Below are positions 8,189 through 15,708 of a DNA stretch of 31,958 nucleotides, in pieces; position 1 is the stretch's first letter; every line of letters starts with the position of its first letter. This stretch comes from JBNKZU01 sp050301795 (GTDB lineage Bacteria > Pseudomonadota > Gammaproteobacteria > Thiohalomonadales > Thiohalomonadaceae), in NCBI GenBank assembly GCA_050301795.1, contig JBNKZU010000028.1:1-31958 (forward strand), read 5' to 3'. The translations under genes and the position numbers were made by a program. A model generated the notes under the pieces. It saw nothing but the letters and a program-made list of their open reading frames with translations, did no database searches and was not told the DNA's origin.

Positions 8189-9144
8189 TGGCTGAACTGC
8201 TCAAAGAATAGTTCAATAAAACGATCATATTCTGCGGGAGGAAGTTTATTGATACCAGCAGCACCTTTTCGTCCACCACCGGTTTCAAACTTTAAGCAAA
8301 GCTCATCAGCGCCCGATTTATTATTCATCGGAGCACGAACACTGATTCTATAGTCTCCACTCTCAAGGATTGTTAATAGTGCGTGTGCGCGATCAGGATA
8401 GTCGCGTGCCAACTGGTTTCCAAACACACCGCTAACACGTCGAGACCACGGCATATCAGGAAGCAGAAATAGAGCACCAGAGGTTTTTTCAATCTCAGGA
8501 TTAATCTTTTGAGCTAACGCGATATCTTCATTAAAACCGCCAAGCAGTTTTTGGTATTCGCTCGAGTTGCGGGCAAAATCGATAGGGTCTTTGAATCCAT
8601 CAAGAGCACGATAGAGATCTGCGGGGTGAAAATGCAGATCCTCAATCGAAGACCCATAACCGTTATAGTTTATACAGGTACCCAGTTGATAAAGCTGATC
8701 ACGATCAGCGGGGCTATACCCAAGGTTTTTAATCATTTCATCGGCGGTTGCAATCAGATTATCCCCATAGGCACCAACGGCAGCCCAGGCACTAAATGTG
8801 CCACTGATATGGGCGTTGACGATTAAGCTGGTACAGACCTCGGCAGAGGTGTCGATATGAGTAACAAGCCTTTCACTTTGCGGGATCTCTCCGGGAAAAT
8901 GGTGGTCAAAGTATTCAATTGAGGCTCCAGCCTCAATGGCATCATTAATGGCCGAGCTATTCTTTTCAAGCGCGATATCGAGCACGGTTAAGGAGTCACC
9001 AGATTGTATCTGCGCGCGCTCAACCAGATTAATCTCTCGTTTGGTTGCGGTAATAAGCTGGCTTTGTAACGGATGATGTAAACGAAGTTGATGAAGTGCA
9101 CAGATGCCATCAGCATCGCCATTAAAGATATCGAAGTGAGTCAT
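8185..9144 (-). CDS. DHH-family phosphoesterase
   Basis: The protein has the two-domain layout of DHH/DHHA1 phosphoesterases, which use Mn2+ or similar metals to hydrolyse phosphodiester or phosphoanhydride bonds (RecJ, nano-RNase, polyphosphatase relatives). Motif I is NGDADGICAL (D10, D12), motif II VLDIAL near residue 56, motif III FDHH (D80-H82), and the C-terminal DHHA1 substrate loop is GGGRKGAAGI at residues 289-298. It has no signal peptide, so it should be cytoplasmic. The substrate cannot be assigned from sequence. At 319 residues it is of normal size for the small members. It sits downstream of the xerC operon on the same strand, with a 63-nt gap. Confidence 0.85.
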   Translation of the reverse strand: MTHFDIFNGDADGICALHQLRLHHPLQSQLITATKREINLVERAQIQSGDSLTVLDIALEKNSSAINDAIEAGASIEYFDHHFPGEIPQSERLVTHIDTSAEVCTSLIVNAHISGTFSAWAAVGAYGDNLIATADEMIKNLGYSPADRDQLYQLGTCINYNGYGSSIEDLHFHPADLYRALDGFKDPIDFARNSSEYQKLLGGFNEDIALAQKINPEIEKTSGALFLLPDMPWSRRVSGVFGNQLARDYPDRAHALLTILESGDYRISVRAPMNNKSGADELCLKFETGGGRKGAAGINKLPPAEYDRFIELFFEQFSH

Positions 9145-9207
9145 TGATTATTGTTCGGTGATTTTAAAAGGGCGTCATTGTAACAGGTGTAACGAAGCGG
9201 GTTAAAG

Positions 9208-10113
9208 TTATCGTTTTTTTAAATGAGCACGCGGATGTGCTTGATCATAGACCTTCGCCAGATGTTGGAAATCGAGGTGGGTATAGATTTGGGTGGTGGC
9301 GATATCGGAGTGACCGAGCAGTTCTTGAACTGCTCTAAGATCGCCACTGGACTCAAGCAGATGACTGGCAAAGGAATGGCGCAACATGTGTGGATAGACA
9401 CTCTCGTCAAGGCCTCGCTTTATCGCCCACTGTTTGAGACGCAACTGAATGGTTCGAGGAGATATGCGACTGCCACGCTTTGAAACAAATAGCGCGTTCT
9501 CATCAGCATCTGCAAATTGCCCCCGAATCTTGAGCCATTGATTAATGGCTTCAATCGCCATTGCGCCAACAGGTATCTCACGACTTTTATTGCCCTTGCC
9601 AAGCACTCTCACAGTAGCTGCTTTGTAATCAATGGTGTCAATATCAAGCGATATCAGCTCAGAAAGTCGTAACCCGGAGGAGTAGAAAAGCTCCATGATT
9701 GCGATGTCTCGAATCAATAGAGGATCATTGGTGTCAAAACTCAAAAGCTGCGATGTTTTATCGACAGATAAAGCCTTAGGGAGTCGCTTTTTACTTTTTG
9801 GCGTGGCAACACCCTTGGCAGGATTATCTTTAACATGTTTGTTTTTAAGCAGAAAATTGAACATCGAGCGAATGGCAGAGAGTTCGCGTTGAAGCGAACG
9901 ACCACTAATACCTTGGTGATGACGGGAAGCGACATAAGAGCGCAAGGTTCTGTTCTTAACCTGCACAAGAGATGTAATGCCCGCTTTATCGCAGAACATC
10001 ATTAGATGCTCAATATCGCGTCGATAGTTACTAAGAGTGTGGGGTGAGTAGTGTTTTTGGTATTGCAGATAGTTAAAATAATCGGCAATCCAGGCGGTGC
10101 TCTGCTCGTCCAC
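9208..10113 (-). CDS. xerC: Tyrosine recombinase XerC
   Basis: XerC works with XerD at dif to resolve chromosome dimers at the septum. All catalytic residues are present: R149 (SSGLRLSEL), K173, H242 and R245 (HMLRHSFASHLL), H268 (LLGHSDI) and nucleophile Y277 (TTQIYTHLDF). An N-terminal SAM-like core-binding domain occupies about residues 1-95. The C-terminal tail LAKVYDQAHPRA is the XerC-type ending. At 301 residues it has the standard length. The GTG start overlaps the DUF484 stop by one nucleotide, the usual dapF-DUF484-xerC coupling. This is the housekeeping recombinase, not a mobile-element integrase. Confidence 0.95.
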   Translation of the reverse strand: MDEQSTAWIADYFNYLQYQKHYSPHTLSNYRRDIEHLMMFCDKAGITSLVQVKNRTLRSYVASRHHQGISGRSLQRELSAIRSMFNFLLKNKHVKDNPAKGVATPKSKKRLPKALSVDKTSQLLSFDTNDPLLIRDIAIMELFYSSGLRLSELISLDIDTIDYKAATVRVLGKGNKSREIPVGAMAIEAINQWLKIRGQFADADENALFVSKRGSRISPRTIQLRLKQWAIKRGLDESVYPHMLRHSFASHLLESSGDLRAVQELLGHSDIATTQIYTHLDFQHLAKVYDQAHPRAHLKKR

Positions 10114-10769
10114 TACCGCTCCAGATGTGAAATGAAGATCTTGTTAATGACCGCACCAAGATGATTAACAAAAACTGTCCCCATATCGGGATGATAACGA
10201 TTAGGGTCAACACTGCCAACAGCAATCAATCCAAGGCAGGGTTCATCGTTCTGTTCGCATAGTGGGATAGCAACGGCAGAAGCGATTTCGTTAGCATGTT
10301 CACTAAAAAGAATGTCACGTTGTTCCGGGGTTAATGAGCCACAGACGCTTGTTCGACGATCCAGGATTGGTCGTAATGCAGAACGGTCAACCTCTGGCGA
10401 TTGATTAAAGATAATCAACTCAACAGCATCGGCGTGAAAGTCATCTCGAAGTGCCCGATCAAGATACTCCATTGCCTGTTCAAGCGAATCCGTATCGATA
10501 AGCATCACAATGAGCTTCTGTAGTCGTTCAAGCAATAACTCATTATGTCGCGCTGTTTTATTGAGTTGTGTGAGTTTGTGTTCACTCGATATCTTTGATT
10601 CACGAAGCCGCTCGACCTGGCGCTCCATAAAAGAGATCGCATTACCACGATTATTGTGAGGAAGCACAAGCTCCTCAAGCAAAAACTCATGGCGACAAAA
10701 GAAATCGGGGTTTTCCCGAAGGTAGCGAATAATATCCTCTTCGCTCATTGCTTGATCGTTATCACTCAT
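10113..10769 (-). CDS. DUF484 family protein
   Basis: The protein is the conserved DUF484 (YigA-like) protein that sits between dapF and xerC in many gammaproteobacteria, with a GAF-like fold and no established function. The N-terminus EEDIIRYLRENPDFFCRHEFLLEELVLPH is the family hallmark. It is followed by a coiled-coil-like stretch (SFMERQVERLRESKISSEHKLTQL) and a GAF-like C-terminal half ending FVNHLGAVINKIFISHL. ATG 10769 is chosen as start because it lies one base after the dapF stop and gives the typical N-terminus. A longer frame to 10808 would run back into dapF. Length is 218 residues. Confidence 0.9.
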   Translation of the reverse strand: MSDNDQAMSEEDIIRYLRENPDFFCRHEFLLEELVLPHNNRGNAISFMERQVERLRESKISSEHKLTQLNKTARHNELLLERLQKLIVMLIDTDSLEQAMEYLDRALRDDFHADAVELIIFNQSPEVDRSALRPILDRRTSVCGSLTPEQRDILFSEHANEIASAVAIPLCEQNDEPCLGLIAVGSVDPNRYHPDMGTVFVNHLGAVINKIFISHLER

Positions 10770-10770
10770 A

Positions 10771-11595
10771 TTAAAAGCTTCCCTCAAAGACGGTTTCAGC
10801 TGCGCCAATCATCCATAGTGGTTCATTAATTCCCTGCCACCTAATCAGTAGTTCACCACCCTGAAGATGAACATTGACCTCAGAGCCAACCAATCCCCAT
10901 TGTTGTGCCACAGCAACCGCAGCACAGGCGCCAGTACCACAAGCCAGCGTCTCGCCACTGCCGCGCTCAAAGACGCGCAGATTGATGGTGTGTTGATCAA
11001 CAATCTCCATAAAACCAGCGTTTACACGCTCAGGAAAAAGCGGGTGTGACTCAAGTTCTGGCCCCAGTGTTTCAACCGGTGCATTCGCGGCGCTATTAAC
11101 CAGATAAACCAGGTGCGGATTGCCCATAGAGACCGCACCCACCTCAATAACGCCAAACGAGGTATCAATCGCATAGCGGGGTTGTTGTTGATCAACCTTT
11201 AGTGGAAGTGAGGCAGGTCTAAAGTCGGGAACGCCCATGTTGACACGAACCAGACCGCCCTCCTCCAGATAGAGGGTAATGATGCCCGACGCCGTTTCAA
11301 CAACAATCTCATCCTTGTTTGTTAGCCCCTTTTCGCGGACAAACCGGGCAAAACAGCGTGCACCATTGCCGCATTGCTGAACCTCTCCCCCATCGGCATT
11401 AAAGATACGATATCTAAAATCAACCCCATCGCGATCAGAGGTTTCAACAAGCAATAGCTGATCGCAACCGATACCAAAGTGTCGATCTGCTAACAGCCGC
11501 ACCTGCTCAGGATCCGGTGTGAAGGATTGATTAATGGCATCAATCACAACAAAGTCGTTACCTGTTCCGTGCATCTTTGTAAATTGTGTTGTCAT
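10771..11595 (-). CDS. dapF: Diaminopimelate epimerase
   Basis: DapF converts LL- to meso-diaminopimelate, the substrate of LysA and a peptidoglycan precursor. The two catalytic cysteines are C75 in QQCGNGARC and C219 in LACGTGACAAV. The N-terminal FTKMHGTGNDFVVID and RVFERGSGET are also conserved. Length 274 matches the E. coli enzyme. It is cytoplasmic and forms the middle of the lysA-dapF-DUF484-xerC run. A 74-nt gap separates it from the methyltransferase upstream, in which I see no clear promoter or terminator. Confidence 0.97.
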   Translation of the reverse strand: MTTQFTKMHGTGNDFVVIDAINQSFTPDPEQVRLLADRHFGIGCDQLLLVETSDRDGVDFRYRIFNADGGEVQQCGNGARCFARFVREKGLTNKDEIVVETASGIITLYLEEGGLVRVNMGVPDFRPASLPLKVDQQQPRYAIDTSFGVIEVGAVSMGNPHLVYLVNSAANAPVETLGPELESHPLFPERVNAGFMEIVDQHTINLRVFERGSGETLACGTGACAAVAVAQQWGLVGSEVNVHLQGGELLIRWQGINEPLWMIGAAETVFEGSF

Positions 11596-11669
11596 AACGC
11601 CAGATTAACGATTGTGAGAAAAGAGATAAAGTAATATTAGCGGAAAACAGGGGATCGATGGGGTTGTGG

Positions 11670-12338
11670 CTAACGAATCTCACCGATAACGGCAAAGGAG
11701 TGAGAATCCAGATTTTCCACCGCTAGGTAATCCAGCTTTGCGGCTTTAAGTTGCGTCCTAACCTCATCGATCGAAAAGGCGCTGAATAACATGCGTTGAG
11801 CAAGTTGGTTCATCGAGTCCGGCTCACCCTTCGAAAGTTGATTGGCCACAATATGGAGATGATCAACAGATTCAGGACGAATAAGATCAGCGACCAGAAT
11901 ACGGGTTCCCGGTTTTGATAAGGTTCTTAAATGGCTCCAAAAATCGGCCGGATACTGAACCCGATGCAGAGCCTGATAGCTGATAATGGCGTTAAAGTGA
12001 TCCAACGGGAGAGTTGATGCTGTTAGTGGCTGCTGAAAGAGTCGAATCGACTCATGCAGGCGCTTTGCATCAATTCGTGGTTTAGCGAAAAAGATAAAAT
12101 CTGCCAATGGCTCAATCGCATAGAGGCGCGCACTTGGGTATTTCTCGGCAAACCGGGTGGTGATATCGGCACACGCACACCCCAATTCAACGACACATTG
12201 CGATGGCAAATGATCAGGGAAATGTCGTTGGTAATAATCGATAAACTGGTTATAACGATCATCATAATAGGCGAGCGAAAAGTCACGCGCCAAGGCCATC
12301 TCCTCAATCAATGAGGGCTGATAATCCCGATTGATCAT
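11670..12338 (-). CDS. SAM-dependent methyltransferase of unknown substrate
   Basis: The fold signature is that of class I methyltransferases: motif I VVELGCACADITTRF (residues 49-63), the acidic end of strand 2 in LYAIEP, and the post-motif NAIISYQALHRV with a later GTRILVADLI. Motif I carries GCACAD in place of the usual GCGxG, so the Gly-rich loop is altered and SAM binding should be tested. It resembles the trans-aconitate methyltransferase/UbiE group in general layout, but I cannot name a substrate. It lies 8 nt after the lysA stop, so it is almost certainly co-transcribed with lysA. The usual gene order has lysA directly followed by dapF, which makes this an insertion into a conserved operon. 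Length is 222 residues. Confidence 0.75.
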   Translation of the reverse strand: MINRDYQPSLIEEMALARDFSLAYYDDRYNQFIDYYQRHFPDHLPSQCVVELGCACADITTRFAEKYPSARLYAIEPLADFIFFAKPRIDAKRLHESIRLFQQPLTASTLPLDHFNAIISYQALHRVQYPADFWSHLRTLSKPGTRILVADLIRPESVDHLHIVANQLSKGEPDSMNQLAQRMLFSAFSIDEVRTQLKAAKLDYLAVENLDSHSFAVIGEIR

Positions 12339-12346
12339 ATAAAAAC

Positions 12347-13594
12347 CTAAGGAATGAGATGTTCGCCCTGAAACAGAGAAGGGATCGTTTCGCGTTCACG
12401 CACCAGATAAAACTGGTCGTGATCCACCATTACCTCCGCAGCGCGTGGGCGTGAGTTGTAGTTAGAGCTCATCGTAAAGCCATACGCACCCGAAGACCTA
12501 ACCGCAAGCAGATCCCCTTCGTTGATCGTCAATTGGCGATCCTTACCAAGAAAATCGCCGGTCTCACAAATCGGGCCAACCACATCATAGATATAGGATT
12601 GTCCATCAAGGCGTTCGGTAACAGGAATGATCTCCTGATGAGCTTGATAAAGCGCCGGACGCATCAAATCATTCATTGCAGCATCGACGATGGCAAAGTT
12701 CTTATCTTCATGGTGCTTTAGATACTCAACGGTAGTTATCAAAACACCAGCATTACCGGCAATGGCACGGCCTGGCTCAATAATGACAGTCAGATCCCTG
12801 CCAGCGAGCTTTTCAAGCAGCGGCGCAGCATAATCTCCCGGAAGCGGAGGAGTTTCGTCGCGATAGCTGATCCCGAGACCGCCGCCAAGATCGATATGAT
12901 CCAGAGCAATACCCTGGTCATAGAGGCGATCAACAAGCTCAAGGATACGATCCAACGCATCCGCAAACGGATGAGAGTTCGTTAATTGAGAGCCAATATG
13001 ACAATCAATGCCTTTGATTTTAAGGCTCTCCATCTTTGACGCGCGCAGATAAAGCGCTTCAGCATCATTGATGGCGATGCCAAACTTATTCTCTTTAAGT
13101 CCGGTTGAGATATAGGGGTGAGTCTGGGCATCAACATCTGGATTGACCCGAAATGAGACAGGAGCGACCTTACCCATACGTGAAGCAACCTGATTAATGC
13201 GCTCAAGCTCAGAGGCCGATTCAATATTAAAGCAGTGAATGCCGACCTCAAGAGCACGCTCAATCTCATGGGTTCGCTTGCCGACGCCAGAGAAAACCAC
13301 CTTTGAGGGATCCCCGCCAGCAGCCAACACCCGCTCAAGCTCACCGCCGGAGACAATATCAAACCCCGAGCCAAGGCGAGCCATCACATTGAGAACAGCC
13401 AGATTGGAGTTAGCCTTAACTGCAAAACAGACAAGGTGATTTACGCTAGAGAAAGCCGCATCAAATGCACCCCAATGGCGTTCGATGGTCGCGCGCGAAT
13501 AGACATAACAAGGCGTACCAAATCGTGATGCAATATCAGATAAAGAGACCTCTTCAGCAAAGAGCTGGCCATTGTGGTAGTTAAAAAAGTCCAT
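12347..13594 (-). CDS. lysA: Diaminopimelate decarboxylase
   Basis: LysA decarboxylates meso-diaminopimelate to lysine with PLP. The PLP lysine is K60 in FAVKANSN. Also visible are GSGFDIVSGGEL, the phosphate-binding GGGLGI, EPGRAI, and the dimer-interface active-site CETGDFLG followed by GAYGFTMSSNYNSRPRAAEV. Length 415 is typical. It starts 3 nt after the lptM stop. The order lptM-lysA-dapF is classic in gammaproteobacteria and links lysine supply, cell wall precursor and LPS transport assembly genes. Confidence 0.97.
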   Translation of the reverse strand: MDFFNYHNGQLFAEEVSLSDIASRFGTPCYVYSRATIERHWGAFDAAFSSVNHLVCFAVKANSNLAVLNVMARLGSGFDIVSGGELERVLAAGGDPSKVVFSGVGKRTHEIERALEVGIHCFNIESASELERINQVASRMGKVAPVSFRVNPDVDAQTHPYISTGLKENKFGIAINDAEALYLRASKMESLKIKGIDCHIGSQLTNSHPFADALDRILELVDRLYDQGIALDHIDLGGGLGISYRDETPPLPGDYAAPLLEKLAGRDLTVIIEPGRAIAGNAGVLITTVEYLKHHEDKNFAIVDAAMNDLMRPALYQAHQEIIPVTERLDGQSYIYDVVGPICETGDFLGKDRQLTINEGDLLAVRSSGAYGFTMSSNYNSRPRAAEVMVDHDQFYLVRERETIPSLFQGEHLIP

Positions 13595-13597
13595 AAA

Positions 13598-13717
13598 TTA
13601 ATTATCATTCTTCTGCTGTTCGGCCTCAGGAAGATAGAGTTCACCTTTAGCACCACACCCGGACACCACAGAAACAAGCAGCAGAGCAAGGAGTAGCAAG
13701 GTACTAAACCGAATCAT
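13598..13717 (-). CDS. lptM: Small lipoprotein LptM (YifL)
   Basis: A 39-residue lipoprotein, easily missed because of its size. It has a basic start (MIRF), a hydrophobic stretch STLLLLALLLVSVV, the lipobox VSGC with acylated C21, and the diagnostic GAKGELYLPE after it, equivalent to the GLKGPLYFP motif of E. coli LptM. In E. coli LptM helps mature the LptD/LptE outer membrane LPS translocon. Its place immediately upstream of lysA supports the call. The ATG is at 13717. An ATG four bases upstream is in a frame that stops at once. Confidence 0.9.
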   Translation of the reverse strand: MIRFSTLLLLALLLVSVVSGCGAKGELYLPEAEQQKNDN

Positions 13718-13852
13718 TCATAGGCACCATAAAAACAAGTAAGTATCATATTGTATCTAAAAATAGCGATTAAGCGAGCAAGATAAACGATTGTAGAAGC
13801 GTAAACAGGGATGTATCCTTACACGCCCTGAAACAGGGATGATTTCAATCAT

Positions 13853-13929
13853 GCGCCCGTAGCTCAGCTGGATAGAGCGCAGCCCTCCGGAGGCTGAGGT
13901 CAGAGGTTCGAATCCTCTCGGGCGCGCCA
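13853..13929 (+). tRNA. tRNA-Arg (anticodon CCG)
   Basis: The 77-nt gene folds as a full cloverleaf. The acceptor stem GCGCCCG pairs with CGGGCGC, the discriminator is G, and CCA is encoded. The anticodon stem CAGCC/GGCTG encloses loop CTCCGGA, giving anticodon CCG, which reads CGG arginine codons. The T arm AGAGG-TTCGAAT-CCTCT is perfect. The last 17 bases plus the next T recur 167 bp downstream. Confidence 0.97.
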
Positions 13930-13930
13930 T
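13913..13930 (+). repeat. 18-bp direct repeat, tRNA copy (candidate att site)
   Basis: TCCTCTCGGGCGCGCCAT covers the 3' half of the T arm and acceptor stem of tRNA-Arg and the following T. It is identical to 14080-14097. tRNA 3' ends are the standard integration target of tyrosine-recombinase elements, and such insertions leave exactly this kind of duplication. Confidence 0.7.
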
Positions 13931-13937
13931 ATAAGAG

Positions 13938-13961
13938 AGCCTGCGAAAAGCGGGCTTTGTT
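13938..13961 (+). terminator. Probable terminator after tRNA-Arg
   Basis: AGCCTGC (13938-13944) pairs with GCGGGCT (13950-13956), including one G-T pair, around a GAAAA loop. It is followed by TTGTT. It begins 8 nt after the encoded CCA. The T-tract is short, so strength is uncertain. Confidence 0.6.
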
Positions 13962-14002
13962 ATATGGAGAGGTCGAGGGACTTGGTTTGGTTCTGCGTTC
14001 GA

Positions 14003-14054
14003 CCAAATCGTCTGGAACGATTTGGAACATGGCAAAGCCATGGCCCCGTAGGGG
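14003..14054. repeat. Cluster of three hairpins downstream of tRNA-Arg
   Basis: Three stem-loops stand almost back to back: CCAAATCGT/ACGATTTGG (14003-14025), CATGGC/GCCATG (14028-14042) and CCCC/GGGG (14044-14054). No coding potential is seen. The rest of the 305-nt stretch 13930-14234 holds the tRNA terminator, the second tRNA-end copy and a further hairpin before vapC, and nothing else I can support. Confidence 0.65.
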
Positions 14055-14079
14055 TGGAGCACAAGGAAGTGCGGAATAC

Positions 14080-14097
14080 TCCTCTCGGGCGCGCCAT
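14080..14097 (+). repeat. 18-bp direct repeat, downstream copy of tRNA-Arg 3' end
   Basis: An exact second copy of the tRNA-Arg 3' end (TCCTCTCGGGCGCGCCAT), without the rest of the tRNA. It could be an attachment-site remnant of a past integration, or part of the hairpin-rich 149-bp element that lies between the copies. No integrase is adjacent. Confidence 0.7.
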
Positions 14098-14187
14098 CTT
14101 TATTCCCCCATTTATTCCCTTCATGAACAGCAGGCAGATTTCTCTGCAAAGCTAAATTACGGATATACAGGCGAATCGCCTGATATC

Positions 14188-14205
14188 ACCCCAAAACGAG
14201 GGGGT
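14188..14205 (-). terminator. Possible vapBC terminator
   Basis: ACCCC (14188-14192) pairs with GGGGT (14201-14205). Read on the minus strand the loop contains GTTTT, and the hairpin lies 30 nt past the vapC stop. There is no clean T-tract after the stem, so this is tentative. The 12-mer AATCGCCTGATA flanks it as a direct repeat at 14174-14185 and 14216-14227. Confidence 0.35.
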
Positions 14206-14234
14206 TATCTGGCAAAATCGCCTGATACTAAGAG

Positions 14235-14636
14235 TTATGTTTCGCTATATGCCGATTTCAAACCGAGGTGTTCACTGAACGGTTTAAAGTCTCTGTCCGT
14301 ATATAGAAGCCCCATTTTCTTATCTATGCAAAAAGATGCAATGATCACATCATTAGTCTTTCGGATTGTTATCCCTTTCTTGCGCAAGGAGCGAAAATTG
14401 TTTGCGCACTTAACGACCATCGATGGATTAAACATTGAATATTGATCTAATAGTGACAGCTTAGTTTTCACTTGTTTATATTGCTTGTTATCACGAATAC
14501 CTTGAAGGATCTCAAGAAAAATAAGATCTCCCATTGCGAGAGTTCCCTCTATCAGGCATTCATCGAGTAAATCTGTTTGTGGAGTGATTTTGCCATTAAG
14601 GTAGTCAATCCAAACGCTGGTATCCGCTAGGATCAC
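14235..14636 (-). CDS. vapC: VapC-family PIN-domain toxin
   Basis: The 133-residue PIN-domain ribonuclease has the expected acidic active-site residues: D5 (MILADTSVWIDYL), E42 (FLEILQGI), D96 (TNDVIIASFC) and D114/D116 (LYTDRDF). VapC toxins cut tRNA or rRNA in the cytoplasm and are held inactive by VapB. It overlaps the antitoxin gene by 4 nt, the usual arrangement. It is oriented opposite to the neighbouring cassette-like genes and to the attC-like site downstream of vapB's start. Confidence 0.92.
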   Translation of the reverse strand: MILADTSVWIDYLNGKITPQTDLLDECLIEGTLAMGDLIFLEILQGIRDNKQYKQVKTKLSLLDQYSMFNPSMVVKCANNFRSLRKKGITIRKTNDVIIASFCIDKKMGLLYTDRDFKPFSEHLGLKSAYSET

Positions 14637-14827
14637 TCATTATCCCTCATCTCATCTAGGTCACCTTCCCACTTGATTTTGCCTCGCAAGCTTCTGATGG
14701 ATTGTTGCTTGCTTCTTTTCACTAGGAGCTTAAGTCCTTGTTCTACAGCATCTTTTTTTGTGTCCAGGCCTGTGGCTTTTAATGCTTGCGCCATCAAGTC
14801 ATCGTCTATTACTATGTTCGTACGCAT
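14633..14827 (-). CDS. vapB: VapB-type antitoxin (ribbon-helix-helix)
   Basis: The 64-residue antitoxin starts MRTNIVIDDDLMAQALKATGLDTKKDAVEQGLK, the N-terminal ribbon-helix-helix pattern of VapB proteins that bind their own promoter. The C-terminal part (LRGKIKWEGDLDEMR) is the usual toxin-binding tail, with W. ATG 14827 is preferred over an upstream ATG at 14848 because it begins exactly at the RHH strand. The operon promoter should lie in 14828-14890. Self-repression with VapC is expected from the family. Confidence 0.9.
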   Translation of the reverse strand: MRTNIVIDDDLMAQALKATGLDTKKDAVEQGLKLLVKRSKQQSIRSLRGKIKWEGDLDEMRDNE

Positions 14828-14883
14828 AATGCACCAGTGTGTATACAAGATAAAACATTACACATTCTAGTGCGGGTCAAAAA

Positions 14884-14939
14884 ACATAACAAGTGGTTCG
14901 TGCCGACTCCTAGCGGCGCGGCACAACCAGGCGTTATAC
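14884..14939 (+). other. Integron attC-like recombination site
   Basis: The 56-bp site shows full attC architecture. The R'' box ACATAAC and R' box GTTATAC are at the ends. TAAC/GTTA pair, then an unpaired AAG/GGC spacer, then TGGTT/AACCA, an extrahelical C (14899) on the 5' arm only, then GTGCCG/CGGCAC and a 13-nt loop. The extra base on the L'' side sets its orientation as plus, with cleavage expected after G14933. It separates vapBC from the LysE-type gene, whose start is 27 nt beyond the R' box. Confidence 0.8.
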
Positions 14940-14965
14940 CCTTTAAGGGAAAAAGGAAACATTAG

Positions 14966-15583
14966 ATGATTTCTATAGAGTTTTTACTCACCTCGCTAGT
15001 GGTGGTTCTAATCCCAGGAACAGGGGTTTTGTATACCGTCGCAACAGGGCTGTTCTTAGGTAAACGTGCCAGTATATTTGCGGCATTCGGCTGCACCCTC
15101 GGTATAGTGCCTGCACTTTTAGCCAGCGCTTTTGGTCTTGCTGCTATCTTTCATGCCAGTGCGTTCGCGTTTCAGATTGTAAAGTATGCCGGTGCTGTAT
15201 ACTTGCTTTATCTTGCATGGCAAATGTGGCGATCTTCTGGTCCGCTCTCATTGAAAAGTAATAAACCAGATACGAGATACAATGACATTATTGTAAAAGG
15301 TTTTTTGATTAATATCCTAAACCCTAAACTTTCAATATTCTTTCTGGCTTTTTTGCCACAGTTTATCCCTAGCACAGCCGATAGCGTTCTAGTTAGTATG
15401 ATGGTACTTGGCCTTGTTTTTATGTTGATGACCTTTGTTGTGTTTATTGTGTACGGTTTTCTTTCAGGCAGTTTTAGCAATTTTATTGTTAAGTCAAAAA
15501 GAGCCGGTACTATCATGCAAAGAATTTTCGCGTCAAGTTTTGCTGCTCTAGGACTTAAGATAGCTTTTAGTGATCGAGCATAA
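14966..15583 (+). CDS. LysE/RhtB-family amino-acid exporter
   Basis: The 205-residue inner-membrane protein has about six membrane segments and the family N-terminus FLLTSLVVVLIPGTGVLYTVATGLFLGKRASIFAAFGCTLG. The pattern YAGAVYLLYLAWQMWRS and INILNPKLSIFFLAFLPQF are diagnostic of LysE/RhtB exporters, which expel amino acids such as homoserine, threonine or lysine. The substrate is not predictable. It starts 27 nt after the attC-like site, and its stop lies inside GCATAAC, a typical position for a cassette gene within an integron array. GGAAA upstream serves as a modest ribosome binding site. Confidence 0.9.
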   Translation: MISIEFLLTSLVVVLIPGTGVLYTVATGLFLGKRASIFAAFGCTLGIVPALLASAFGLAAIFHASAFAFQIVKYAGAVYLLYLAWQMWRSSGPLSLKSNKPDTRYNDIIVKGFLINILNPKLSIFFLAFLPQFIPSTADSVLVSMMVLGLVFMLMTFVVFIVYGFLSGSFSNFIVKSKRAGTIMQRIFASSFAALGLKIAFSDRA

Positions 15584-15660
15584 CAAGACCTGGTACAGTG
15601 AAAGCTTTTTCGTTGCGTCTTCGCCTTCACGACAAAGCTGCGGTGTTGGCAGCGTTAGCG
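15578..15660 (+). other. Weak second attC candidate after the LysE-type gene
   Basis: The segment opens with GCATAACAAG, as in the site at 14884, and ends with GCGTTAGCG, and it spans 83 bp. Only the outer TAAC/GTTA pairing is clean. The inner L boxes do not pair convincingly, though AAGCTT and AAGCTG blocks suggest a decayed or divergent stem. Treat as tentative. Confidence 0.35.
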
Positions 15661-15708
15661 GCATAAGAGTGCAAAATGTTGCGATATAGCAAGATATGAG
15701 TAAGTTTT

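Noticed and set aside
9208..10113. Tyrosine recombinase as possible integrase of the tRNA-Arg island
   Set aside because: It is XerC in its usual dapF-DUF484-xerC setting with the XerC-type C-terminus, several kilobases from the tRNA.
13803..13841. Two copies of AAACAGGGATG before tRNA-Arg as a possible CRISPR or iteron array
   Set aside because: Only two 11-mers, spaced 28 nt apart, in a leader with no further copies. Too little for an array.
13757..14149. Minus-strand open frame of 130 codons across the tRNA-Arg gene (contains ARPRGFEPLTSA)
   Set aside because: It is read through the tRNA and its flanking hairpins. This peptide pattern is a well-known artefact of translating tRNA regions.
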